Shown here: positions 18,191 to 26,745 of the stretch, in pieces | Layout: the number at the start of each line of letters is the position of its first letter | Numbering within the stretch: position 1 is the first letter of the stretch | Source of the DNA: Oscillospiraceae bacterium | GTDB taxonomy: Bacteria; Bacillota; Clostridia; Oscillospirales; Ruminococcaceae | Assembly: GCA_017466865.1 (NCBI GenBank) | Contig: JAFTTI010000013.1 | Location: 1 to 64,000 of the forward strand | DNA: 64,000 bases | Direction: 5' to 3' | Translations under genes and position numbers: made by a program | The notes under the pieces: model-generated | Database searches by the model: none | What the model was told of the DNA's origin: nothing | What the model saw: the letters and a program-made list of their open reading frames with translations, nothing else

Positions 18191-20041
18191 TTATTCTTCT
18201 TTTTTATTTCGCAGTTCGTTTACAAAAAGATATATCATTCCTATTGCCGTGAGAACTCCGAACAACACAGCACCTATCTTGAGGAGTGGTATTATATTGG
18301 TATTTCCCTCTTTTTCTGCATTTTCATCTGTTGTTGTTTCACCGAGTGATATTTCTTCAGAAGATGAAGTTTCTTCAGGTGGAGTTTCTGTTACAACAGA
18401 TGTTACCGCTGAAGTTTCTTCCGGCTTTTGCTCAAAAGTAAGCATCGGCTTGAAAGAAATAAGAACAACGCTATAAGGTTTAAGTTCTATTGTAAGATAA
18501 TTTCCCGACAAAGAATGTGACATTCCCTTTGTTATTTCAGGTTTTCCGAATGAAAATCCGTAAGTTTCAGCAAATGAATATCTGTATTCGGAAGAAATAT
18601 CTATATTTACAGTTTCGGTAAGAGTATCGCTTTTATTGGTAAGAACAACATTCAACACACCCTCGTTGTCTATGGCAGCAAACGACGAACAAAGTTCTGT
18701 ATTATCATTTTCTGCCCTTACGCTGACATCCCCGAATTCTCCGCCATTGCCATCGTAATTTGTGAAAAGATTTATAGCAGAATACTGATATGTTGTATCA
18801 TCATCCTTATCAGGTGAAAGACAAGCAAGAAAGACACCTTCTTCTGCAAAACAACCAAGTGCTTCGACCTGTGCGATACCGCCTGCTACACTGTTTCCTC
18901 CACCGAAATTATACTCTGTAAGTGCGAGTTTAGTTCCCGGATAGTATTCGTTTATAGAAGCCTGGAATGTGGGGAGCAACGGGAAGAATTCTTTATTCTC
19001 TCCTTCTTTGGAATACGAACCGTCCCACAGTGCTCTTACTGCCTGTATTCTCATCTTATTGGCTTCATCAGAAGTTTCTGAAATTATGCTTATTCCATAC
19101 TCGGTTTTTTCTTCGGGAAAATATTTTACATCTATGATGTCAATAAGCCGTTTTCCGTTCTGTTGTGCTGCTTTGTTCATTTCATCAAGATAGAAATCAA
19201 CAAACCAGCTATAATCGTTTTTATACTTGCTCCATCCTGCATTTTCGGCAAAAGAAGCACAACTGTCAATAGAATTGAACCCACCGCCGATAACAAGAGC
19301 ATTACTATCCGCTTTTTTGACCATTTCAGCCATATCAAGCGTTCTTTGCATATAGTCTTCTACAGTAAAATTATCAGAAGCAAGAGGAAACTCTTTAGAC
19401 CAGGCAAAAGAATCTCCACCTACTGAATATGCGCTTATTCCACCAAATGCGGATTTTCCATAATAATTTATAATATAATTGAGATATTCGTCGATATAGA
19501 CTGCATCATCATTTTTATCAGGTGAAAGTAAATATTCGCCCGATTTATTTGTATAAGTTTTTACCCATCTGTCTGATGGTGCAACCTCTGAATTAAGAAG
19601 CGGACCATAAGCATCAGCAGCAACATATCCTATTGTAGGAAGCGATGCTATTGTAAAATCAATGTGATTATGGTTAGCTGTTGTTATAAGTCCGTCAGCG
19701 GCAACGGCAGGATCTGAACTCTGACGATTATATCTGTCAGCTATGACATCTCTGTTTGCGGCAAGATAACTTTCTCCTGCGTTGGAATAGTTATTCTCCC
19801 AGTTATATGTCATAAAATCATTACCTGTCTGATTGAGTGCGGTAGCCCTGACGCCAGATAATGATGCTGTATCATTTATTCCGTAAATATATCGGCTTAT
19901 TGCTTTCCTATCAAGAGATGTATCAACGGAAACATCGATTTCGATAGTTTCATCGGCATTTATTTTCTGAACAGATGACATCAGAAGAACAGCCGTTGCA
20001 GAAAAACAGCAGAGCGTTTTTATCAAATTCCTTCTGCGCAT
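18191..20041 (-). CDS. membrane-anchored GH44-family glycoside hydrolase relative
   Basis: 616 residues. It has an N-terminal signal peptide (about 1-29), a long catalytic-type domain, a Thr/Glu-rich linker (about 540-580) and a C-terminal membrane helix with a basic tail. There is no dockerin or LPXTG. GH44 hallmarks are clear: YNWENNYSNAG (79-89), DVKYFPE (304-310) and ALTEYNFGG (373-381, putative nucleophile E376). The segment YSVGGDSFAW (205-214) aligns with the GH44 acid/base motif that normally reads DNEP, so the catalytic Glu appears replaced by Asp210. It may be weakly active, altered in specificity or a surface glycan-binding protein. Monocistronic; promoter at 20079-20107. Confidence 0.78.
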   Translation of the reverse strand: MRRRNLIKTLCCFSATAVLLMSSVQKINADETIEIDVSVDTSLDRKAISRYIYGINDTASLSGVRATALNQTGNDFMTYNWENNYSNAGESYLAANRDVIADRYNRQSSDPAVAADGLITTANHNHIDFTIASLPTIGYVAADAYGPLLNSEVAPSDRWVKTYTNKSGEYLLSPDKNDDAVYIDEYLNYIINYYGKSAFGGISAYSVGGDSFAWSKEFPLASDNFTVEDYMQRTLDMAEMVKKADSNALVIGGGFNSIDSCASFAENAGWSKYKNDYSWFVDFYLDEMNKAAQQNGKRLIDIIDVKYFPEEKTEYGISIISETSDEANKMRIQAVRALWDGSYSKEGENKEFFPLLPTFQASINEYYPGTKLALTEYNFGGGNSVAGGIAQVEALGCFAEEGVFLACLSPDKDDDTTYQYSAINLFTNYDGNGGEFGDVSVRAENDNTELCSSFAAIDNEGVLNVVLTNKSDTLTETVNIDISSEYRYSFAETYGFSFGKPEITKGMSHSLSGNYLTIELKPYSVVLISFKPMLTFEQKPEETSAVTSVVTETPPEETSSSEEISLGETTTDENAEKEGNTNIIPLLKIGAVLFGVLTAIGMIYLFVNELRNKKEE

Positions 20042-20078
20042 AGCAATTCCTCCTTAAAAAGCAATAAATACACTATTT

Positions 20079-20107
20079 ATTTTAACATAGGCTTTATAAA
20101 AAGTCAA
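20079..20107 (-). promoter_or_regulatory. promoter of the GH44-like gene
   Basis: TTGACT (20102-20107), 17 nt, TAAAAT (20079-20084) on the minus strand, followed by AAGGAGGAATT before the ATG at 20041. Confidence 0.65.
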
Positions 20108-20124
20108 ACAAAGAATAAAGGAAA

Positions 20125-20148
20125 AGAGTGTCTTTAAAAAGACACTCT
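20125..20148 (-). terminator. glnN terminator
   Basis: AGAGTGTCTTT (20125-20135) and AAAGACACTCT (20138-20148) pair perfectly. On the minus strand TTTTCCTTTATT follows. It lies 9 nt after the glnN stop. Confidence 0.83.
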
Positions 20149-20156
20149 CTGAAATA

Positions 20157-22262
20157 TCACTGTACTCCGAAAAGAAGTTCGCCGTATGTTGGAAATGGCC
20201 AGAGCTTTTCAGGCACGATAGTTTCCATTTCATCGGCATAAAGACGCATTTCGTTCATTACAGGGATGATATCATCTCTGCAGAATTCGGCAAGTTTAAG
20301 CGAATCAGAAATGTTATTTGCCTTATTTGTTTTTTCTTCAAGAGTTTCAATCTCAAGAAGTAGTTTATCGGTAAGATAAGAAAGTCTGTTGGCAAGTTTT
20401 TCTTCTGCCCCGCCCTTAAGCCCTATTGATTTTTTAGAAGAAATGGTATCACAAAGTTCTTTTGTGAATTCTATTCCCGCAGGAAGAATCTCTTTTTTCG
20501 CCATATCAATCATTGTAAGAGCTTCTATTTTTATAAGTTTGCTGTAATTTTCGATAAGAATTTCATATCTTGACTGAACTTCCGATTTTGTAAATATCTT
20601 GAATTTTTCAAACATTTCGATATTCTTATCATCAGAATAATGAGGAAGGCAGTCAACTGTTGTCGGATAATTTTTAAGCCCTCTCTTTTCAGCCTCTTTA
20701 ACCCATTCTTCAGAATAGTTATTTCCATTGAATATAACTCTCTTATGCTTTTTAAGAGTTTCGGCGAGAAGTTTATTAAGTTCCTTTGTGAAATCATCAG
20801 CTTTTTCAAGTCTGTCAGCAAACTGGCAGAGTTCGTAAGCAACGATTGTATTGAGCATTACATTTGAGCAGGAAATAGAATCCGCTGAACCGAGTGAACG
20901 GAATTCAAATTTATTACCTGTAAATGCAAATGGAGATGTTCTGTTACGGTCAGTTGTATCTTTTGGGAAATTAGGAAGTGCTTCAACACCTATGACAAAT
21001 TCCTTTTTCTTATTGGACTTGATGAGTTTTCCGCTTTCGAGTGCTTCTACAATTTTCTGAAGTTCATCACCGAGAAAAATGGACACTATTGCAGGAGGTG
21101 CTTCCGCAGCGCCAAGACGATGGTCATTTCCTGCACTTGCAACGGAAATGCGGAGAAGGTCAGCGTATTCATCAACGCCCTTTATAATAGCACAAAGGAA
21201 TGTCAAAAATCTGAAATTACTGCTGGGTGATTTGCCGGGTTCAAGAAGATTCTGTCCGTCATTTGTAACAAGCGCCCAGTTATTATGCTTACCGCTTCCG
21301 TTAACGCCAGCAAAAGGTTTTTCGTGAAGAAGGCAGACAAGTCCGTGCTTACGGGCAAGTTTTTTCATAACATCCATAATAAGCTGATTTTGGTCAGCGG
21401 CGATATTTGCAGTTGTATAGATAGGCGCAAGTTCATGCTGAGCAGGAGCTGCTTCGTTATGTCTTGTTTTTGAAAGAATACCAAGTTTCCAGAGTTCACA
21501 GTCAAGTTCTTTCATATAGTCAGAAACTCTTTCTTTGAGAGAACCGAAATAATGGTCATCCATTTCTTGTCCCTTAGGAGCTTTTGCACCGAAAAGAGTT
21601 CTTCCTGCGAAGATAAGGTCTTCACGCTTATCATAAACGGCTTTATCAACAAGGAAATATTCCTGTTCGGCGCCGACTGTTGTTATGACTCTTGTTGCGG
21701 TTGTATCACCGAAAAGGCGGAGAATTCTCATAGCCTGTTCGTTTATTACTTCCATAGAACGAAGAAGAGGGGTTTTCTTGTCGAGTGCTTCGCCACTATA
21801 TGAACAGAATGCTGTAGGGATATAGAGAGTTGTATCTCTTACAAAAACATTTGAGGTGGGATCCCACGCGGTATATCCTCTCGCTTCAAAAGTAGCGCGA
21901 AGGCCACCTGATGGAAATGATGAGGCATCGGGTTCGCCCTTTATAAGTTCTTTACCCGAAAATTCCATAATAATTCTGCCGTCTGTTGTAGGTGCTATAA
22001 AAGAATCGTGTTTTTCGGCAGTAATACCTGTCATAGGATGAAACCAGTGTGTATAATGAGTCGCACCCTTTTCGACAGCCCAGTCCTTCATCGCATTCGC
22101 TATAACTTCAGCAACATCGGTATCGAGAGCAACACCGAGTTCTCTTGTATTTTTAAGTGCTTTGTAGATATTTTTCGGAAGGCGTTCTCTCATTATTGTT
22201 TCGTTGAAAACATTACATCCGAAATATTCTGTTACAGAAGGTTTCTTTTCATTTGTCTGCAT
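20157..22262 (-). CDS. glnN: glutamine synthetase type III
   Basis: 701 residues, the length of GS III rather than of the 440-470-residue GS I. It makes glutamine from glutamate and ammonia. GS III signatures are present: YFGCNVFN near the N-terminus, THYTHWFHPMTG, the glutamate-binding GAEQEYFLVDK, LHEKPFAGVNGSGKHNNWAL, the ATP-site NDHRLGAAEAPPAIVS and the family-specific C-terminal extension. I chose the ATG at 22262 because TGGGGGAAT precedes it. The in-frame start at 22298 lies inside the leader hairpin. A consensus promoter and a terminator-like hairpin precede it. Confidence 0.95.
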   Translation of the reverse strand: MQTNEKKPSVTEYFGCNVFNETIMRERLPKNIYKALKNTRELGVALDTDVAEVIANAMKDWAVEKGATHYTHWFHPMTGITAEKHDSFIAPTTDGRIIMEFSGKELIKGEPDASSFPSGGLRATFEARGYTAWDPTSNVFVRDTTLYIPTAFCSYSGEALDKKTPLLRSMEVINEQAMRILRLFGDTTATRVITTVGAEQEYFLVDKAVYDKREDLIFAGRTLFGAKAPKGQEMDDHYFGSLKERVSDYMKELDCELWKLGILSKTRHNEAAPAQHELAPIYTTANIAADQNQLIMDVMKKLARKHGLVCLLHEKPFAGVNGSGKHNNWALVTNDGQNLLEPGKSPSSNFRFLTFLCAIIKGVDEYADLLRISVASAGNDHRLGAAEAPPAIVSIFLGDELQKIVEALESGKLIKSNKKKEFVIGVEALPNFPKDTTDRNRTSPFAFTGNKFEFRSLGSADSISCSNVMLNTIVAYELCQFADRLEKADDFTKELNKLLAETLKKHKRVIFNGNNYSEEWVKEAEKRGLKNYPTTVDCLPHYSDDKNIEMFEKFKIFTKSEVQSRYEILIENYSKLIKIEALTMIDMAKKEILPAGIEFTKELCDTISSKKSIGLKGGAEEKLANRLSYLTDKLLLEIETLEEKTNKANNISDSLKLAEFCRDDIIPVMNEMRLYADEMETIVPEKLWPFPTYGELLFGVQ

Positions 22263-22278
22263 AATTATTCCCCCACAG

Positions 22279-22328
22279 AAAAAATAAAAACGCTTCAATC
22301 CGACGGTGATACCATCAAACTGAAGCGT
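22279..22328 (-). promoter_or_regulatory. terminator-like leader hairpin of glnN (possible attenuator)
   Basis: On the minus strand the glnN leader forms a 17-bp stem with a 5-nt TATCA loop (22290-22328). The outer arms are ACGCTTCA and TGAAGCGT, and the inner part includes several G-T pairs. TTTTTATTTTTT follows at once (22279-22290). It lies between the promoter at 22345-22373 and the ribosome binding site, so it has the form of an intrinsic terminator inside the 5' leader. I found no alternative antiterminator upstream within the short leader. Confidence 0.7.
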
Positions 22329-22344
22329 CGCAATCTAATTAAAA

Positions 22345-22373
22345 ATTATACCACTAAACTCATTATATGTCAA
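22345..22373 (-). promoter_or_regulatory. glnN promoter
   Basis: TTGACA (22368-22373), 17 nt, TATAAT (22345-22350): a perfect vegetative consensus about 80 nt upstream of the glnN ATG. Confidence 0.85.
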
Positions 22374-22433
22374 CGATTGAGAGGTATAAATAGGGGGTTT
22401 GATTGCAGAATTAAACTGTGCATTTTTCACAAG

Positions 22434-24293
22434 TTATTTGTATTCGGGAGATTCCGACACCGCAAGGTGTTCCGCTGCTTTTTTAAGAGTTTCGTTGAAC
22501 TGTTCATCATCGAGGGGTCTGCCTAAAAGGTAACCCTGAACACAGTCACATCCGCTTTCACGGAGATAGCTGAGTTGTTCTTCAACTTCAACACCTTCAG
22601 CAACAACAAAAAGATTCATATTATGTGCGAGAGAGATGATAGAACCCACTATTTCTTTTTCGGATTCGGCACGATTTATTCCGTCAACAAAAGACTTATC
22701 AATTTTAAGTGTATCGATAGGAAGAGAACGGAGATAATGAAGTGATGAATAACCTGTTCCGAAATCATCGAGCGCTATCGAAATACCGAGTTTCTTGATT
22801 TTGTTAAGAACTTCAACAGCATTATCAACTGACTTTATGAAAACAGATTCAGTTATCTCGATTTCAAGGTTTCTTCCGTAAACACCTGTTTCTTCCATAA
22901 TTCCCTTAACGATATTATAGAAATCAGGTTGCATAAGCTGAATTGTAGAAATATTTACCGAAAGAACAAGGTTGTCAAGACCATAAGTGTCCATCGCCAT
23001 TCTGAGTTTGCGACAAGCCTCTCTAAAAATCCATGTTCCGAGTTCAACGATAAGACCTGTTTCTTCTGCCATAGGGATGAACTGCATAGGACTTACAAGA
23101 CCAAGTTCTTCTGAACGCCATCGTACAAGCGCTTCAAAGCCACGGAGTTTCTGACCATCAGGTTCATGCTGAGGCTGGAACATAAGATGGAATTCTTCTT
23201 TATTAAGACCTGCTACAAGACTTGCTTCAAAGTCAACCTTATGCTGAATTTCAGCTTTCATTTCAGGTGTGAAGAATTCGAGACGATTCTTACCGTCTGC
23301 CTTGGCTTTATAAAGTGCCATATCGGCGCATTTGAGAAGTTCGGTTGAATCACTGCCGTCTTTAGGATAAGCAGATGCACCGAAACTTGCGTTTACTGTT
23401 ACTTCTTCGTTATTTATTATGATAGGTTCTGAAATTGCTGCTTTGATTTCTTCAACATAACTCAGAACTTCGTTTTTATCAATATCTCTCTGGACAAGTA
23501 TTGCAAACTCATCTCCACCGAGTCTTCCGAGAATATCATCAGTATCGAGAGCAGCGGTTATACGCTGGGCGATTTTCTTTATCACCATATCGCCCTGTTC
23601 ATGTCCCAAGGTATCATTTATGCGTTTGAAATTATCAAGGTCGATAAAAACAACGGCAAATTTCTTTCCTTTTTTCGCAGAATAACTGATATGGAAATCA
23701 AGTCGGTTTATAATCATTCTACGGTTAGGAAGTTCTGTCAGAGCATCGAAAAGCGCCATGTGATTAAGGCGTTCTTCGTTTTCTTTAATAACTCTCGATG
23801 TTTCGAGAAGTTGCTCGTTCATTTTTCTTACTTCTTCGTAAGCTTCTTCAGTTTCTTCAGCAAGCTTTACGAGTTCTTCCCGCTGGGCGCTCGCCTCTTT
23901 CATGGCCTTATGAAGTTTTCTTATTATGCCGAAAAGGAAAGAAACTGAAATTATCGTTCCGAGTGGGATTATAATGCCGACAAAAAGCAGATTTCCTACG
24001 GCTAATCCATTAAGAATCACACACACAATACTCAATGTATTGAGTGCTATTGAAAGAAGATAACCTGTTTTATAGTACCTTGCTGTAAGAACAACCGAAA
24101 CAACAATCTGAAGTTGTGCAACAACTGCCTGAACAATCTGAATATCGAATATCGCCTGAATGGCAAGCATAGCAAGATAGATCAGACACCAGAAAACTAT
24201 GAAGATAATATCTTTTTTGTTTCTTTCTTCAATATCCTTTTCGTCATTTTCGTTACCGACGATTTCATCGATACAATCTGAAATCTTGCTCAT
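22434..24293 (-). CDS. membrane GGDEF-EAL protein (cyclic di-GMP turnover)
   Basis: 619 residues. About four membrane helices (residues 28-125) precede a coiled coil (about 128-175) and tandem GGDEF and EAL domains. GGDEF is intact (LGRLGGDEFAILV) but the RxxD inhibitory site is absent (DTDD). The EAL domain has its catalytic set: GFEALVRW, VNISTIQL, EITES, DDFGTGYSSLHYLR, KIDKSFV and QGYLLGRPL. It could therefore synthesise and degrade cyclic di-GMP; the EAL motifs support phosphodiesterase activity. There is no recognised extracellular sensor domain, so the membrane part may sense. Monocistronic, divergent from the dynamin operon. Confidence 0.88.
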   Translation of the reverse strand: MSKISDCIDEIVGNENDEKDIEERNKKDIIFIVFWCLIYLAMLAIQAIFDIQIVQAVVAQLQIVVSVVLTARYYKTGYLLSIALNTLSIVCVILNGLAVGNLLFVGIIIPLGTIISVSFLFGIIRKLHKAMKEASAQREELVKLAEETEEAYEEVRKMNEQLLETSRVIKENEERLNHMALFDALTELPNRRMIINRLDFHISYSAKKGKKFAVVFIDLDNFKRINDTLGHEQGDMVIKKIAQRITAALDTDDILGRLGGDEFAILVQRDIDKNEVLSYVEEIKAAISEPIIINNEEVTVNASFGASAYPKDGSDSTELLKCADMALYKAKADGKNRLEFFTPEMKAEIQHKVDFEASLVAGLNKEEFHLMFQPQHEPDGQKLRGFEALVRWRSEELGLVSPMQFIPMAEETGLIVELGTWIFREACRKLRMAMDTYGLDNLVLSVNISTIQLMQPDFYNIVKGIMEETGVYGRNLEIEITESVFIKSVDNAVEVLNKIKKLGISIALDDFGTGYSSLHYLRSLPIDTLKIDKSFVDGINRAESEKEIVGSIISLAHNMNLFVVAEGVEVEEQLSYLRESGCDCVQGYLLGRPLDDEQFNETLKKAAEHLAVSESPEYK

Positions 24294-24344
24294 ACAATAT
24301 CACTCCTTTCAGAATATTTGTTCAAAATATCCAATATCACATTG

Positions 24345-24374
24345 ATTTTATCATTCATTTTAATATTAAGTCAA
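24345..24374 (-). promoter_or_regulatory. promoter of the GGDEF-EAL gene
   Basis: TTGACT (24369-24374), 18 nt, TAAAAT (24345-24350) on the minus strand. Confidence 0.55.
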
Positions 24375-24473
24375 CAATTTAATAATTATTTTACATTTTG
24401 ACTCAAAAGTTTGGCTTTTCAAACATAATGAGCAAAAGAAATTTGTAAAATATGCCATAGAGCAAATTTTTAA

Positions 24474-24502
24474 TTGACATTATTATAGTAATTTGTTATA
24501 AT
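24474..24502 (+). promoter_or_regulatory. promoter of the dynamin-like operon
   Basis: TTGACA (24474-24479), 17 nt, TATAAT (24497-24502): a perfect consensus, followed by a leader of about 60 nt and TTAGGAGG before the ATG at 24569. This suggests strong constitutive transcription. Confidence 0.85.
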
Positions 24503-24568
24503 ATTGATATATGTATGCTTATTTCGAAAAAACTCGAAAAATCTACATTCAGTAATTAGGAGGCTATT

Positions 24569-26707
24569 ATGAACCAGACCTTTGATTACGGAAGTTATTC
24601 CGGATTTAAAGAAACAGTCGATACCCTTAAAGAACGCCTTACTCTTCTTATGCAGTATTGTGATTCTTTAGGTCTCGAAAGAACCTCAAAATCAATTGCA
24701 GCGACAATCGAAAAAGTTGCACAGGAGCATTTTGAAGTTGCTATCGTCGGCGAATTCAAGAGAGGTAAATCAACTCTCATCAATGCTATGCTCGGACAGG
24801 AAGTTCTCCCTGCCGATGTTCTTCCCGCAACTGCAACTCTCAACAGAGTTACATACAGCGAATCACCTTATGTTACAATCGAATACAAAAACGGTGACAA
24901 GGAAAGCGTTGACATCTCGGAACTTGCAAATTATGTTACAAAACTTTCTTATGAATCGGAACAGAAAGCTGAAACAATCAAGGAAGCAACTGTTTATTAT
25001 GACACAGATTTCTGTAAGAACAATGTTGACATCATCGACACTCCGGGTCTTAATGACGACGAACAGATGACAAATGTTACATTATCTATTCTTCCCGAAA
25101 TCGATGCTGCTGTATTCGTAATCAGTGCGAACTCTCCTTTCTCACAGTTTGAAAAGGAATTCCTTGAAAAGAAGATGCTTACAAGTGACCTTGGAAGAAT
25201 CATCTTTGCGGTTAACTGTTTTGGTACTTTTGCGCGTGAAGACGAAGAAAGAATCGTTGAAACCGTACGCAAGCGTATCGCTCAGTATGTTATGGATAAG
25301 GCAAAAGCCGTTATGGGTGAAGATTCAAAGGAATTTGCAGTTTATAAGCGCAAAATCGGTCTTCCCAAGGTTATCGGCGTTTATGCTAAAAAAGCACTTG
25401 TTGCAAAGCAGACAAATGATGCTGCCCTTCTCGAAGAAAGTAATTTCCCTGTATTCGAACACACACTCGAATCACTTCTTACAAAGGACAGAGGTTCGAT
25501 TACTCTTCAGATGCTTGCAAACAAGATTATCAGTTCAGGTTCAGAAGTAGTAAACTCAACTGTTCTCCGTGAAAACGCTCTTCTTATGGAAACAGACGAG
25601 TTCCTTGAAAAATATCAGGCTGCTATCGACGAAATCGAAGATATCAGAACAAAGAAGCGTGAAGAATTCGTAAGAATCAATGATGCTGCAAACAAAGCAT
25701 TCACCGACTTACAGCCTATCCTCGATGATTACTGGGTTCAGATAGAAGACACAGCTATGCAGGTTATTGATGAATTCCCGATGACATCAGAAGACTTAAA
25801 GCGTGACAGAATGAAACTTGTCAATGCAAAACTCACAGAAAAGATCCGTGAAAGCATTGAAAACAAGGCACAGCTTATCTGTGAACAGATTCAGAACGAA
25901 ATTAACATCGCCCTTTCAGACGAAGCCGAAAGACTTCAGTCATTTGAAGATGAATTCTTTGCATCAGTAAACAGAATTCAGGAAATGTTCTCTGTTCCCG
26001 AAAGATCTGCTAACAGGGTTATCGGTTCTGCAATCGGTTCTATCATCAACTTCGGTACTGCTGGTATATTCGTAGGATTCCGTGAAGCAGGCGTTAAGGG
26101 TGCTCTTCTCGGAGGTGTTACAGGTTTTGCAGGATTCTATGCTACATTCTTTGCGGCTATCTACCTTGCAGGTGCTTTAGGAATTGCAACAGCAGGTCCT
26201 GTTACACTCTGTGTAATCGCTATTGCCGGTATTGCAGGAACATTCTCAGGAAAGTTCTCTGTTGATAAACTTCTCGTTCAGGAAAGAATCGACAAGTATA
26301 AGGCAGACTTCAAGAATACTGTAAGAAAGCAGTTCAAGGAAATGAAGATCAACTCTGACTTCTCTGAAACTGTTCGTCAGCAGGTATTCAACTCATTTGA
26401 AGGTCTTAAATCAAAGCTCGAAACAGAAACAGAAGTTATCCTCGAAGATACACAGAAGACTCTCGACAACCTCAATCAGCTCAAGGCTGAACAGAAGGAA
26501 CTTTCTGATTCTGAAAGAGATTGGCTCAGAAGCGTTGCTGAATATGTCGGCTCACTTCTCGCTGAAGCTTATAATCTCTATCAGACTATCACAAAGGTTG
26601 AAGAAGAAGTTATCGCTGACGGCGAAGTTGAACAGACAGGAGAAGCTACTGCTACACCTACAGAAGAAGTTGCCGCAGCACAGACAGAAGAAACACAGAC
26701 TGTTTAA
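24569..26707 (+). CDS. dynamin-like GTPase with membrane-inserting hairpin (DLP1)
   Basis: 712 residues. The GTPase domain has G1 GEFKRGKST (61-69), a G2 region PATATLNRVTY and G3 DTPGLND (157-163). The expected G4 N/TKxD is replaced by NCFG (216-219), so nucleotide specificity may differ. A helical stalk follows. A strongly hydrophobic Gly/Ala-rich stretch (about 484-560) is a likely membrane hairpin, as in bacterial dynamin-like proteins. The C-terminus is coiled coil and then an acidic Thr/Glu tail. Codon use appears richer in C-ending codons than in most neighbours, which would fit high expression. First gene of a three-gene operon. Likely role: membrane remodelling or repair; not established. 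Confidence 0.83.
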   Translation: MNQTFDYGSYSGFKETVDTLKERLTLLMQYCDSLGLERTSKSIAATIEKVAQEHFEVAIVGEFKRGKSTLINAMLGQEVLPADVLPATATLNRVTYSESPYVTIEYKNGDKESVDISELANYVTKLSYESEQKAETIKEATVYYDTDFCKNNVDIIDTPGLNDDEQMTNVTLSILPEIDAAVFVISANSPFSQFEKEFLEKKMLTSDLGRIIFAVNCFGTFAREDEERIVETVRKRIAQYVMDKAKAVMGEDSKEFAVYKRKIGLPKVIGVYAKKALVAKQTNDAALLEESNFPVFEHTLESLLTKDRGSITLQMLANKIISSGSEVVNSTVLRENALLMETDEFLEKYQAAIDEIEDIRTKKREEFVRINDAANKAFTDLQPILDDYWVQIEDTAMQVIDEFPMTSEDLKRDRMKLVNAKLTEKIRESIENKAQLICEQIQNEINIALSDEAERLQSFEDEFFASVNRIQEMFSVPERSANRVIGSAIGSIINFGTAGIFVGFREAGVKGALLGGVTGFAGFYATFFAAIYLAGALGIATAGPVTLCVIAIAGIAGTFSGKFSVDKLLVQERIDKYKADFKNTVRKQFKEMKINSDFSETVRQQVFNSFEGLKSKLETETEVILEDTQKTLDNLNQLKAEQKELSDSERDWLRSVAEYVGSLLAEAYNLYQTITKVEEEVIADGEVEQTGEATATPTEEVAAAQTEETQTV

Positions 26708-26745
26708 GTTTGTTCTATTAAATTAAAATTAAGGAGGCCGACTCA

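Noticed and set aside
22262-22345. ANTAR two-hairpin target in the glnN leader
   Set aside because: Only one long hairpin is present, and the sequence before it is too short for a second hexaloop hairpin.
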